Source of the DNA: Heterobilharzia americana
Taxonomy: Eukaryota; Platyhelminthes; Trematoda; Strigeidida; Schistosomatidae
Direction: 5' to 3'
Length of the DNA stretch: 64,000 nucleotides
NCBI GenBank assembly: GCA_944470555.2
Contig: OX104134.1
Span: 70,922,678 to 70,986,677, forward strand
The notes beneath the pieces are model-generated. The model saw only the letters and a list, made by a program, of their open reading frames with translations, was not told where the DNA came from and did no database searches. Positions 45,580 to 59,800 of this stretch are shown here, one piece after another (position 1 is the first letter of the stretch; every line of letters starts with the position of its first letter). The position numbers and the translations under genes were made by a program.

Positions 45580-47580
45580 CTTAATCTAGTAGTCCGGATC
45601 CCTTTTCCAACCTAAATCTACTTCAGCTAACATTGTGCGACAAGGCAGGCGATAACTAGGCACGTGTAACACGATGCAGCAACCTGAGTTAATGAAAGTT
45701 CACAAACTCACGACCAACGTTCCCCTTCTGTCTAAAACTTTACAGATGATTTCTACTTTACTGACCCCGTGACAGCATAACGCACGAAGACAACAGTAGT
45801 TAAACACTAGAATCCTTCTCATGCCCTCTTCCTTTAATGGCCATCTTTCCAGGCGTACGGAACAACAGAGCGGAATGCAGGCCAGTACACTCGACCCTTA
45901 ATAGGCAGTCAGATATGATGGCAGTGCCAGAGATGGCGTAATTTGGTACAAGCTAGTCGAGCCTTTTGTATCCGTGCAAAGATTTCATCAGCCACTGACC
46001 CACCGAGTCTGTTCTAACTTCCCAGGTAAGTGTAGTGGTCAACGCACTAAACAACTTCACTACCTTAATATGAATGTAAATTGTGGGCTATGGTAGAATG
46101 TGATTCCATTTCATTTGATTTATTATATTTATCACACAGTGGAACAATATTGTTTACTGCATTGTGTTTTCGACATTATTTGTTGTCTATAGTCATATCA
46201 AGGTAACTACACAACTTTGAGACGTCTTTTAGTTGTCCTGGTTTCCTCGCCTCCTTTGTGATATGGATAGTAAGATTTTCCATATATCCGGAACAGGTAT
46301 TGAATCATCCCTGTTGCATGTATTAGGTGTTTATTCGATAAACAAAGATTCAGTTATCCATCTCTTCCTCCACCTGGCTGTTAGTTTTTAAGACTCACCC
46401 TGTTCCATCCTATTTTGTGGTTGTATGTAATTGCATGTATAGCTATGGCTGAGCTCGGTACATGTTCCGGATATACGGAAAATCTTACTATCTATATCAC
46501 AAAGAAGGCGAGGAAACCAGGACTACTAAAAGATGTCTCAAAGTTGTGTAGTTACCTTGATATGACTATAGACAACAAATAATGTCGAAAACACAATGCA
46601 GTAAACAATATTGTTCCACTGTGTGATAAATATAATAAATCAAATGAAATGGAATCACCTCACTCCCAATTGTTAGCTGGAGCACCACTAAAGACCGGTC
46701 TTAGAGCAACAACTTGAATTCAAGTGGCAATAAATGCATACCAAACATTCTCAATTTGGAACTCAAGGTGTCCAGAAGACTCCATTTTGTCAGCGTCTTC
46801 ACGTAGCAGGAACATGTCATCTGCGTATTGTAGATCCACCAAAAATTCTCATGTGATCAGATAAATCCTTGTGAAATCAGATGACGAGATGGAGACCTCT
46901 ATAAGTACATCTATGTTATGGTTGAATAGAAAGGGAGAGTGGACATCCTTGTTGGATACCACTTGAAGTAAACAACTTACTATAGGCTCTAATGCACCTA
47001 CGAGTGTTCAAGTACAGAGTCTTCAACAGAGTGATGTACTTATTCGCCATGTTCCAGTAAGAGACACTGCCGTAAGACCTCTCGTTAGACAGAATACAAT
47101 GCCACCTTCATGTCGAGAGATTCAGATGGTGTCGTGTGTTGGAAGTGAACCTGTGCTGTAGAACCTGGTGGAGTACGAATATCTTTCGATACACCTACGA
47201 CCAGGTCTAAAGCCTGCGTGGTCTTCTCACCTTCCCTGTCCCCGAACTCTTCTTAGGTGTGATAATCAATGAGCCTAGAGTTTTAGACAATATGTTCATT
47301 AGGCTGATTCCCCTTTTAATTATAATAAGACTTCTCCTCCTTCTTGAAGACTTGGAAAATCAACGATTGAGACTGGTCAAAGGGGATCGTATTTGATAGT
47401 TTATACCTCAGTTAGCGGGACTAATATTCCATGACTGCCATCGGGTGTTAATCCGTCTGACCCTGCCATCCTTCATCGTTACAGATTAGTTACAGCTTTC
47501 TCGACTTTTGTAAATGTTAGAGTCCTGTCTCAGTGTCCCACGGGATAGTAGTCAACGCAATAGCAACTAGAGACTAGTTG
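45580..47580 (-). mobile_element. RTE family b, copy b3, interrupted by a foldback element
   Basis: A minus-strand RTE-b fragment. The sense order from the right is RT entry (47100-47560), YADD region (near 46800, strongly decayed) and C-terminal region (45600-46060). It is aligned by nucleotide similarity with b1 and b9 (for example CAGCGTCTTCACGTAGCAGG and GATATGATGGCAGTGCCAGA). Removal of 46062-46659 would rejoin the RTE sequence with a TCACT duplication. No long open frame survives. Confidence 0.75.
46062..46659. mobile_element. 598-bp foldback element with 196-bp inverted arms
   Basis: The left arm 46100-46295 and right arm 46463-46658 are inverted copies of exactly 196 bases with about four or five differences. 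They are separated by a 167-base spacer. A 38-base non-inverted lead (46062-46099) precedes the left arm. The element interrupts RTE copy b3. The host sequence TCACT is found on both sides (46057-46061 and 46660-46664), consistent with a 5-bp target duplication. No transposase is encoded. It could be a non-autonomous inverted-repeat DNA transposon, or a SINE-like repeat with a later inverted duplication; related single-arm copies nearby favour the second view. Confidence 0.75.
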
Positions 47581-47584
47581 AGCT

Positions 47585-47705
47585 ACAGGTAGAGGCGTGG
47601 TAGGATTTTGATCTATCTTGAATTTGTTCATTTGATGTAGCACACGCTAACATTGTATTATTTACTTAGTCTTTATTATGAATTACTGTATTTTTAAATT
47701 TTGTT
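47585..47705 (+). repeat. Partial copy of the foldback-arm repeat
   Basis: The sequence GTGGTAGGATTTTGAT...TTTGTTCATTTGATGTAGCACACG...TATTATTTACTTAG resembles the left end of the 46.1-kb arm and the 60.35-kb copy at clearly reduced similarity. It lies immediately upstream of the Canopy gene. Confidence 0.5.
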
Positions 47706-47753
47706 TCTCATAGTAATACATATGGTTTTCAATGTTATTCCTTTTCCTATCTA

Positions 47754-47755
47754 GA
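47754..47755 (+). promoter_or_regulatory. Candidate 3' splice acceptor upstream of the Canopy start (cis or spliced leader)
   Basis: A pyrimidine-rich TTATTCCTTTTCCTATCTAG ends at 47754. The 80 bases between it and the proposed start codon are open in frame, with an alternative ATG at 47796. Schistosomes add a spliced leader to some mRNAs, so this could be a trans-splice acceptor or the end of a 5' UTR intron. Sequence alone cannot decide. Confidence 0.4.
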
Positions 47756-47834
47756 TTTTAGTGATGATTTAGTGGACTTCGACGATCAGGCCTATATGTC
47801 ATCTCTATATTTCAGTGACAGCTGTGTTATAAAC

Positions 47835-50800
47835 ATGAATTCTGGTTTCATCTTTCTAGCAATTTTATTTCTGACTGTTAAAGGCGAAATCAATAGTGGT
47901 GTCGTCTTACCCTCTAAGTGTGAAGGTTAGATCATGATTTGGTCTTAATATGCAGTTTGCAAGCTTCTTGTAACAGAAATACTTATCCGTCTAAAAGAAA
48001 CGAAATCAAGCGATTCTCTGAGCATCAGTTCTGATCGTGGCAATTCAAAGAAAGTTAAGTATGAGACATCGTACGTTACTCTTCTGTTCTACTAATTTTA
48101 TATATTAACAGAGAAATCAGACTTTTTGAAATCATGGAGGATCCTCCTATATGCAGTAGGTTACTTCAGTACAAAGTGCACAAAGAACGACAGGACAGCA
48201 CCAGATTTGATAAAAGTGTACCTCAGACAATGAAGTCTCTCAGTGAACTGGTGTACGTTGCTTGTAATATTTACTAAGCTTAGCCAGGAATCGTGGTGTT
48301 GATGTGAAGCTGGATGTCCCTTTTGAGCTATGGGATAAACCATCAGCAGAAGTTACAGCTTTGTTCAAAGAGGTATACGTAATAAACATTTACTAACTTA
48401 TAAGTGCATTCCACTTGTTAGTGAATACCAGGATACTATTGAAGAATGGTTTTTTAAACACCAAGATCAGAATCTGTACAACTATCTTTGTCGTGAGAAT
48501 GTTCTGGATGAATTTTCACAAGGTAAGTTTCATCATCAAGTTCGATAGCTTTAGTTGCTTATAATGTATGTAACTACAAGTCGGCTTTTATTTTCGAAAT
48601 ATATTCAGATATTTCACTTCATATGGTTGAACTGAGTTGGCTTTGCTTTTCATATTCATTTATATGAAAGCCAAACATACGTTACTCAGACATTGTACAT
48701 AAGTTCCTTTGTTTGCAGTCATTGGTTTACAGATCTCAGTAAACTGGGTTTCTAGCTTTTTCCTCCTTCAGATAGCATTCTATGAAGTGTACACTTTATT
48801 GGTTTAATAGATGACTATTGACATAACCAGTTTGAGATTCATGTTCTGTGTTATAAACATCAGGATAACTAGTGGAGGATTTCAGTTTAGTGTCCACTTA
48901 ATAGTTGTGATCTGTTAAGCAATACTTTTATCGGTCTGTGGTTGAACTTAGCAGAGTAAATTGATCAGAACGCACAACTTCCTTCCTTTTGTCTCATGCT
49001 TTTACACGCAGTTTGTAGCAACTGTTTCTGCTGTCACCTATATTTTTATGTACTCTTTTCAACAATCAGTGACCGTGGTCATGTTTCTCTCCTCTTCTTT
49101 CCCTTCATAGTACTTTCACTCACTTATTCATGAAGGTTGTTTAGGATTATGCTCACTACTGAAACGTACAAGCAGTCTTTTGAACATGAAAATTCCAAAT
49201 GAAGCTGGATAGTGATCACATTTTTGATTTACTCGCTAACTCCTTGTCACACATATGCCTATACTACAAAGGTAACGGTGGTCGGATGCCTGAAACTTTC
49301 TTATATCTTCTACATTTAATGACCATATTTCATATCCAGCAATAGAAAAGAGTAAACTACATGCAGTACACTGAACCCTTAACAGACAGTCGGATATCAT
49401 GGTGGTGACATAGATGGTCTAAGCTGACGAAAGCTAATCGAGCCTTTGGATTTGGGCTGAGACTTCATCGGTCACTGACCCAACAGGGCTAACCCGACTT
49501 CCCAGGTAAGTGAAATAGTCAAGGCGCTCAACCATTTCACTCCTTATGCCAACACAAAGCAGTCCTGAGCTAACAGTTTGCATTTGGATGACGAGAAACC
49601 CTTCCCGAACAATGACGAGTTGTCACTCAAAATGTTCAGAAGACTGCATCTACGATTAGTAAGGAGTTTCACGTGGCAAGACTAATCCCAGAAAGGTCAG
49701 ACGAGTAGAAGAAGACCTCCACTAACATACCTATGTGAAAATTAAATAAGGATAGACAATGAACATCCTTGATAGGCTCCAGTCACGTGACCGCACGCCA
49801 GAGATTCCAACTCGTCCAAATGTGTTCCAATACAGACGCTTCGATAGGAAGTTGCACAAACTGTGACTGCTACCGGTTAGAGGGGGGGGGTCATGTCTGA
49901 TCCACATACGCCAGCTGATACAGTAATTAATCCAACCAATAATCCTCGACCACCTTCTCTAAATACCTGTGGTACTAGCTGACCTAGCTCTCATGTCAGT
50001 TCATTTCTCAGGGTACTTACAGTCTTCTCAATTTCTGTAAGTGTTGGACACCCTACCGAAGTGTTTTATTTACGCAGGGCATATATGGTGATGTCCCCAT
50101 CAATTCGACATTCGAACGTCAGGCAGGCTAGCTTTACTGGAGTGTTATATCTCATCTGTCTATATTAGATTTGATTATTCAATACAACATACAGTATTAT
50201 TTACTGATGAGACTTGGAACATAAATTATTCCTTATGGTCATGTCAATGTAATCACACAACTTTCGACATCTGATTTTTATCGTCCTATCACCTCATATT
50301 CTTTCTTTATTGGTAGTAGTAAAATTTCCCACTTCTTTGTAATAGGTGTTTTGTCATTCTCATTACACGTACTGGGTGTTGATTCAACGAACAAAGATTC
50401 AGTAATCGACCTCTCTACCTGACTACGTTGAACCATGATTTAACCCCCCTCCCTTATTATGTGGTTGCATGTTAATACTTGGATTTCAATAGCCGAGTTT
50501 TTTCTAGATTATTGGTCATATTGGGGCCTTTCATTCTGCATTTGCCTAAATTACTGTGCTCTGATAACGTAACTGACTCCGATTGTCTGGTTTGATCGAT
50601 GTACTTGACTTCACAGTCATCACCTGGGACTTCTAGATCAAATTATTTTGCTTAATTGGGTCTGTCGGATCTTTAGGCCGATAAAGTTTATTTGTGAGCG
50701 CGTTTGTTGTTTTGAATGCCATCCTAATCCTAGCGTTGTTGACAATCCTACGTAAAGTTTCCAATGTTCCCTTCTTATATGGTAACACAATAAAGGCCTT

Positions 50801-53800
50801 AAACTCCTTTCTACCTGTGCCGCAATTGTTCATATTCCTACTACTGTTATTACTTTGTTTTTTATGTGTTCCTATGAACATATGACTAAACTGTAGAGAA
50901 TAATTACTAGTGTTTCCTTTATATGTTTCATTCCTTACTTAAGTCATTGCATTGACCAAAAAGTTAACTAACTATAATTTAGACATTCGACTAAACCCTC
51001 CTTTGGGATATTGGACAGACAGACAAAATAAACGTAGAACCTAGCTTACGGATGGATTGGTTCAAACTGCCATCCGCAAGCAATGCTACGAAGACACTCA
51101 TACTCAAAATCCTGTAATCTCTTCATATCCTCTACTTTCAAAGGCCATATCTCTCAGCTCTGTAATCAAATAGTACAAACTACAGCGCGACAAACAAGTA
51201 GTCGAATATCTCCCCAATCGGCGCATGAGGTGACGCCAGTTGGCAAATGCCAAACGAGCCTTCTCTGTCCGAGTTAAGATTTCATTGACAAACAGCCCGT
51301 TCGGGCTAATTCAAATTCCCAAGTAAGTGAAGCTATGGACATATCCCACTACTTCGCTCTGTTTCAATAAACCGCCAGTAGTTGTAGACCAGTTCTGGAA
51401 CATCGTCTTGCATTTGACACGTGCGATATAACTGCAAGTCAAAACAAACTCAGATTTCTGCTCAACGTGTTCAGAAGACCCTTCATTTTGTCAACGTCTT
51501 CACCCAGCAGGGAAACATCGTCTGCGTACCCCTCGTCAACCACGTGCTTTCTAGGGCTAAGGTCAATCGCTATGAAATTAGAGGTACCTAAGGTTGTGTC
51601 TATTAGTACATGTGCAACGAAATTAAAAAGGAGCGATGTCAACGGGCATCCCTGACAGACACCATTATTTGTCGTTAATTGTGATGACAACTCTCTATAA
51701 ACCATGACACGACTGCGTGAGTCTAAGTGGAGAGCTATGAGTACTTTTTCACAGTCAGACGATGTCAAAACATCTCACAGTGGACAGAGTTGAGTGCTAC
51801 CTTCGTGTCAGGAAGTATGATTTGTTTCGGCAGCCATTAAGTATGCTCGTGTTGCATAACCTGACAAAGGGTGGTGATGCGGTGAATGCCCCCTCAGCCA
51901 TGTCTGAAACCTGCTTGCTTTTCTCGAGTTTTTTTTTCTCCAGCTGCAGTTAGATCTCAGATAACCATAGGCCTTAATACACCTATGATTGCCACTTGAA
52001 AACTTCTCTCCCTTCTTATAGACTGGGATGATCAGCGAAGCAGACCAGTCTGACGGGACTACTTCTGACTCTCACACACTACTTAGTGCTTCCGTCGCTC
52101 TGATCAGTATTTCCGTACCTCTATCCTTCAAACCTTCTGATACCAGAGTCAGGTGCTGCTGCTCTACATCGTTTCAGAATTTGATACGGTCATCTTTAAT
52201 TCGATGAGAGTTGTAGGACCGTTGAGGTTCTCGTTGGGGGCCAGTTAATCTGTGATTCAAAGCGTCCCCCTCCCATAACTGTAGCCGTCTGTCTTGGGAG
52301 GTTATCAGCGTTCTATCCTTTTCGGTGGTGGTTTCACCAACCACCGTTTTCTTCTTGCCTGTATCCTTAATAATCCTAAATAATTGCTGAGTTTTACCTA
52401 TCACTGATGCCTCCTCCATCTCTCTTGCTTTCGCCATCTATCACTGCTCACGATCATTGCAAAGGCTCTTGGTCAATTTACGTTTAGGTCGCTTTCACTC
52501 TTCATTGTTGTCAGAGCCGGCTGAAATGAGTTTTCTCGCATTAGTCAGTTCGGATGAGGTAGAGGGAATCCATCAACGTTTGGTAACTTTGGGATGTAGG
52601 TTACCAACTGTCTTTATCACTTTTTCTGAAACAGACTAAATATCACTCTAGGTTTCCTCCGGATGAGGATTGCTGCCACTTTCAAATAAGTGCTTAGCTA
52701 TCTCCTCCCTGTATGAGTACTTGATCTCCCCTTCCATTCGAGCACAAACAGGTTTGACTCGCGCTTATTTTATGGGACCAGTAAGACTCAGACAAACATG
52801 AGCCCGTACTAACGCGAGATGAGGGTTCAAGCAAGTATTCAAGAAAGTGCGTCAATCGTTCACCGATTCTCTGCAACGATGACTTATAGCATTATGATCT
52901 GTCTGTATCCATCGTTGGTTTGATGCCAGTGGACGCCTCCTGGAGACAGTGTATCTCGTTATGCATACAAATAGTGCTAATCAAAAGCGAGTGATTGTCA
53001 GAAGAAATTTACGAAAGACGATCACCGTTGTCGGGTCTCTGGCATGGAATGCCACAAATAACTCCGAGGTGCCTTTCCGACTGGCTTAGCTTTCCTACTT
53101 GGGCACGATAGTATGACAATATGTGAACGTTTTGCTTCCTGTAGCGGAACTGGTAGGTTTTGATGGAACCTATCCTTTGCATCAACGGAACTACAGTCAG
53201 TGGATGTGTGGGTGGAGATTACGAATAGGCATCGGGAAGTCTCTCGATCCTGCGTTGACCTTACAGATCCATTCAATTGAACACCACACAGACAAGTGTT
53301 GACTGGTGAGAGATGCTTGTTGTTCGATTTAACTTAGTGTGAAATCGTTAGCGGGGTCTTAGGAGACTAGGAATGAGGTTTAGATGACTTCAGTCGTTGC
53401 CAACGATCGCAGAGTAAGTGAGTGGTTGATGAAATTGTAAGAGACTCAATATTAGTATCAGGTGGTAAAGGCAAAGGAGTAGACTAAGTTGAGGAGGATG
53501 GATTATGTTTGATTGGGTCCTGTATACTACTGGAAGCGTGTTGGCGGTCGTCACTTTCCAACTAGACATACCATACATGGAAGGCTTTTTCTTCTTAAGG
53601 CACGTGATAGAAAAAGAAATTTCTGTTAGTGCAGATCCCACAGGACATCTGCTTGAGACCTGTCACAGACAGCCTTTTGAGGATTGTTGACATGTGACTT
53701 GATTGTTCTATTACCAGATTGAGGAAACCCATACAACCGGCGCAGGAAGACTAGTACAGGGAGTAGTGTGGTGTTTTTAAAGCTAATCGGGTGCTGCCAG

Positions 53801-56800
53801 TCTTCCACGGGAAGCACTTAACTGCTGTCACATCCCAGCCAGCAGTGCGACTTCGCCGTCTGATCCCCAACATAAAGTAGCAATTTATACCACAGTGGTA
53901 GCTGGTTTACATCATACTACTATCCAACAAACCTTTCTGATATGGTAGGACCTAGGGGGAGGAAGCGTTGCGGCCTCATTAGTATAAAACTTGGAAACTG
54001 TGGTAGAATGTAATTCCAGATTGGATTTTCTTATTTAATGTATAACACAGCGACCTTTGAAATAAACGAACCTGGTGTGGAAGCGTTCCACTCCTTGTAT
54101 CTCATTGATTCACTATGATATGCAAGCCCGACCACCATATCCAGGTAGCAGCTATCGATTGGGTACCTGAACAACAGTTCGTTCTTCATTATACTTTGCA
54201 GTCCAACATGGCTAATTCTCTTTTTTATACCTTCTGCACCAACTGGATTGCATCTACTACTGAGTTTATATTTTGAAAAACTGCCGGTATGTTCCAATTT
54301 CAAGCCATCAATGTGTCATCTATATATCACCATTTCTTAGGTGTAGGATTAAATGTTTTTAAAGCCGTATGTTCCATAATCATAACTCCTACCATTGGAA
54401 ATATGGGTGATCCCTTTGCTACCCCTTCTGCTTGTCTACATATCTTGTCTTGAAATTTCACTTCCGTTCCCCTTCTTTTTCCGTGCACAACAGCCTTGAA
54501 CTAATGTCTTGTTTGATATACTGTATTTTCTCTAATCTGCCTGCATCCACGTCATCCCTTACAACTTTCGTTGTAAATTACAATCTGATTTTCATTTTAA
54601 CATTCAAGGTTTTGGATTAGCGAATTCATAATTTTGTTTTAGGATGTTTGGATGAAGGAAACGTTGGTCAACTGGAAAAGCTACCAGGTTAGTATTTGAC
54701 TTCCGAAATATATATACATACAGCCGTACAACAGTACGCCACGGAGTTCATTATACTGTACTCGTTCTTTCATAAGTAGCCAAGTATTTCGCCATCACCA
54801 GATATGGCGTAAGTTAGCTAGTGCCAAAAGAGATTTGGTGCCGTCTGCAACGGACCCATTCAGGCTGATTCAACTTCCTGAGAACGTGGTCAAAGCACTC
54901 CTCCCCTCAACTCCCTATACTGCAGACCAGCTCTGAAGCATCATACTACATTCGGCAGCTGTGAAACCCAAAACAAACGAACCTAGGTTTTTGCTGAAAG
55001 CGTTTGGAAGGCTACGCTTTGTCGGTGTTCAAACGTAACGCTCTACATTGAACATCAAAGTTACTAATATGGTACTGCACAGGGTCTAATCAGTCTACGG
55101 ATGGTGATGGGATACAGATGTCGGACATCCTTATCTTGGAGCGACCAGGTTTGTAGAAGTGTTCACATGAAAGCGTTCTTCATCGACCTTTCACTAGGAA
55201 GTTGGTGGAACCAAAGATGACACTTATGGGCATGCACGTTTTATGTTCCCGATTTATGTTGGCATATGTAATCTTTCACAACAGCAGTACTCAAACAATT
55301 ACCCAAGATGTGTGGCCGTTTTGATAATTTCTCCACTAAGGATGAGTGCAGAACAAATTTTGTCTAATGCTCTTTAAAGTCCTTTCCAGCCCTGTAATCT
55401 GAACACATATCTTACACAAACAATGACAACAAATTGTTTAGGCGCAGATTCAGTGGCCTGTAAGTTTTCCTTAGTAAGATGATGTCATACCTGTGCCTAC
55501 AAGTACTTCTTTTTCGTTTTAGCTTATTCATTGTTTTCTCAAAAATGTCGTCAATGACAAAGTTAGGAAGGAATAACAAATCTGTTTGGAATTATGAGAA
55601 TTGGATAGTTGTATCCCCTTTTACTCTCTCCTTTTTGTCAAGGAAGACAACAATTGTTTATCTGGTATTCGTGTTACCTATGTTCAAAAGTCTAGCGGAG
55701 AGTGAACTTATGATCAGGATGTCCGCGGAATCCATGGGGTACATCTTGACTAAACTAAGGGACAGATAGATAGATATTATGATAAAACTCAGGACAAATA
55801 GGTTAGTGATCATAATTTGGAAACAGAAGTTGATAGAGACAAAAACTGGAAGTAAATAGTTGATTTCATGAAGTGCTGCAAACAAAATTTACGTTGACTT
55901 TTAGGAGTAAAACGTTAAGACTATGATTTTTAGTGGTTCAGAAGAAGAGGCGGTATGAACTTTGAAAGTTATCCAACTGACTAACGAATAGTAAAATTGC
56001 TAGTGAAAAGAAACAATCCGTTTCTTCAAGTGAAGCACGCGTTGTATAATTCATTCAATAGTATATTTTATTCATGTCTTACATAGAATTTCGCTTATTT
56101 ACTTACATATCTGTATATTTCATTTCAGAGTTACATGACTCAAACGAATTATAACGTATGCACAACACATGATAACCTATTTTAATTGTATTTGTAGTGA
56201 ATTTATTTGCATATATGAATTTCTTGTATATATAAGTAATGGTGATTTATTTATTTTTACCCTTTTAGTTCGTCTACTTTAACTTAGCTTGTGAAGTAAA
56301 CTGGGGTTCATTTGAAGAAAACTGAGGAAAAATCAGCATAAAGGTTGAAGTGTGCTACCAGACAATATTGCGGACTTTAGATGTATTGAGAATAAGATGC
56401 TCAAGTGAAGAGAATTAGTTGTAACTGTGGTCTCCAGAGAAGTAAGCAGACCAAGATGTCATCAACAATAGTTTCAGATCCTGTTATTGTAACTCACAGT
56501 GGTGCAAGAGAGTGACTGGTAATTATTGGAACTACTAAAAGTAATTTATTGGTCGATTCAACTTTGCTCTTAGCCACCCAGTCTGCAATATAAGTTTATC
56601 AATTAGTCATAGTCAACATGGGATTGGCATCACTGTTATAGTTCAAAATCCCACACCCCAGATCAAACGAGGAGGGACTAAGGTAAAATATTGAAAATTA
56701 AAGAATGAATATTAGAAAGTCGTAAAAAGAGAGCGTGGAGCAAAACAACAACTAAATTGGAAATGATTATCTGTATAAAGATAGTATTTCGACGCATTTG

Positions 56801-59800
56801 CACCAATGAGATCGGTTTTGACTGTGTCGCAGATCCCAAAGAGGAAATCGTCACTTCCCTACAGAACCCAAACCAATAGTCGGTGACTAAATGAATTGAT
56901 GACAGGTTTCAATCTGATCACCTTCCAGTCTGAACCCATTTCAGCTGACGTTGTGCAACGGGACAGGCGGTGACTAAGCATAAGCAGTAAATTCTGTTCG
57001 AAATTTCGTCCAATAAATGATAATACTATTTCACTGTGTGAAATATCCCATGAACAAACTGACATCAAGTTAAACACTACCACAGTGCCCAATTTCTACT
57101 CTCACATTAATCAGTTGACTTACGTTCACAACCACATCAACTGACGTATCTGTTTTACATAAAAGTCTAATCCTGACTTCTACGTTACTCGTAGTGAATT
57201 CACAAAACATGATGCGATCAGCAGAAAACATGAAATTACTGAACAGGGTAACAAACATACTAGTTAGTGTATGTGAATTAGAGACAGTTGTATCAAAATA
57301 AGTTAATAAAGCTTCACTTACTCATCGGTTAGCTTTCCGCTTCTCTCTAAAACTCTACACCTCACTTTACTAGTGCAGTGGCACCACAACATACGGCCTA
57401 CAATGTGAAAGCAATGTTATCTGAACACCTAACGCCTTCTTATATCTTCTAACTTCATTCAGCATGTTTCAAAACCATATAGTACAGAGCGAGTAGCAGT
57501 GGGGTGCATTGGATCCTTAATATATAGTCAGATATCACGCCGGCGTAAGTTAGCGAAAGCTAAACGAGGTTTCTGCAGCAGCATCTAGATCTCGTTGGTC
57601 ATTGAATTGATGAGTGAAAGTACAATAATCGGTTTCTGTCCTACCCATCTTATTACCTGAGTTTGTTACTCAGATATGCAAAACAATTACCTTTTTTCAT
57701 ACTCCATGTGTGTGTTGCGAACTAAGGTCAAAGTCTGTCACGAGCGATATGACGTCAATCCTGGATATATGGGAAAAGGAAGAATATAGAACGGTGCAAT
57801 TATAAGAAGCTACCTGGAAAAATGTATGGAAACCTAGATAAGGGTAACAATTTGTGAACAAAACGTCTGCTGGTGAGCTATGCTGTTCTATGTAAAAAAG
57901 ACTAGTCGAATATGACAAACATAAATGTACACTGAATTTGACATAAAAGGGCGGCAGTTCCGACTGCCACACTTCACGCGGGAGTGTGCTTTTTTCACGT
58001 TTGGTCTTTTATATCAGCTACATTTGGGAAAGATATCATTAACATAGACTACTAGTAATTCATAGGAAACACCTTACTACTGTCACAACTAGTAGTACTA
58101 ATTCACTCTCGGACTCAGGTCATAGGGTAGCTACTTGTGTTTAAATAACAACACTACCCGACAGACGTAGTACGGTACGACGTCAAGGAACATTTTTTTC
58201 CATCAGCATAGCTCGTTGGGTCAATATATGTATACAAGCCCGGCCATCACATCATGATAGGGCTTTGGTCTAGAATCCAATACAAAGTCAAGAAATACCA
58301 CCTGATTTAGCGGTTGTAGTGGACCCAAAGAATGTCAAGTAAACCAAAATGACAAACTACGTATAATTTACAAGAAAAATGGATTTTATGATACACGTGT
58401 GTGAAAAGTTATACGTTATAGCACAAAATAGTATTGTCAGTGTTATAGATAATCACGGGTTACTTGGAGGTTATTTCTTCGGTATCGTCCACCACAATTT
58501 TAGGATACTCCAGAGATCAGAAGGCGATATTTGTTGTCTCCCCGCTGTGGTCGTCGGTCGGCTTGATTGTCGTAATATTTGGAAGTAGGATGAGAAGTCC
58601 TGTAAATTCCCAAGACAATCAGTTATTATGCACGACAGGCAATAGTCACGGAGGCAGAAGTCGGAATGGTTAGAAGCACGTTATATTTCCATGATTAGCA
58701 GCAGCAAAAGATGCAATTACCGCCACAACCAAAAAAGTGTATATAAACAACATTCGTTTTTACAAGTATTAGGGATAATGTACAGAATGTGTAAAAGGAA
58801 CGGTGAAAAGGAAATATTGCTTATAGTTGAAGTAGTTTATACACAATTGTATGCAGTCTCCACACGGTCTATCAGGTTTTCATGATTCTGAACATAACCG
58901 TCGCAAGTGACTGACGTGTGAAAACTGTTGAAGTTTAATCAACCACCCCACCTCAATGGTACCTGGAGTCTGACCGAGACCAAGCTATTCTTGATGACAG
59001 ATAAGTGTGTCAAACAGTAGGTGATTTGTAAGCAGGTGAAATGTTAGTAAGCTGGGAGAAGGTTTCTTACGAATCAAACTTTGAGCCATTACGATTGTCG
59101 AAGTGATGAAACTTTGGTAGTACGGAGCCAACTTTTACTCCGGACCATTTATTTTAGACAGTTATTATTTCTCTACCTCATAAGTCGTAATTTCTCTGAC
59201 TTCACTTTCTTTACTCCCATTTGGATGACGGAGAAGGAGAATCAACATAAAACCTAGCACAAGTGCATCGGTTCAAGTTGCCACACTTCACAACAGCATG
59301 CAAGGAACAAGTGGATGGGATGGGTCTTTGGGAGAAGAGGGAATTTAAAAATGAAGGTTAGTCAAAATATTCAAGCCTGTAAGACATCAAATAGTTAATA
59401 CATCTGGCCTTTGTGACCGATTTTGGAGCATTTCACCAAGAGTCCTCAACCACTGATTCCTATGGTCTTGGGGACCCCTTTCAGGTATTCTACACCTTCC
59501 TATACGGCTCAGACCAGGACTCAGGGACTTCATGCACTAATGCCATATCTTGGTCTGCCATGCATGATGTCACTGTTATAAAACTTGATAAGTTGACTTC
59601 ACTGGTTTTGCGGAGTGAATAAATTTTAACTAGTTTTCAACACGGATGTTTCCTTGTTTTATTCGAATCACCTTGGTGTATACTTCAAAGTTAAGTCAGT
59701 TCTTATGAACTACTTGGAGTGACTCTGTTTTAATCGCTCACGATTGGCAAGACTGATTATCATTGTTTGAGGGAATAAAACTGCAATGTTTCATATATTA

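Noticed and set aside
46100..46658. The inverted arms as a microRNA precursor
   Set aside because: The 196-bp arms with a 167-bp loop are far longer than a microRNA hairpin; a foldback insertion with a target duplication explains them better.
55479..55885. Overlapping ORFs on both strands as a small membrane protein gene
   Set aside because: Both lie within a Canopy intron, lack homology, and their hydrophobic runs follow from T- and A-rich sequence.
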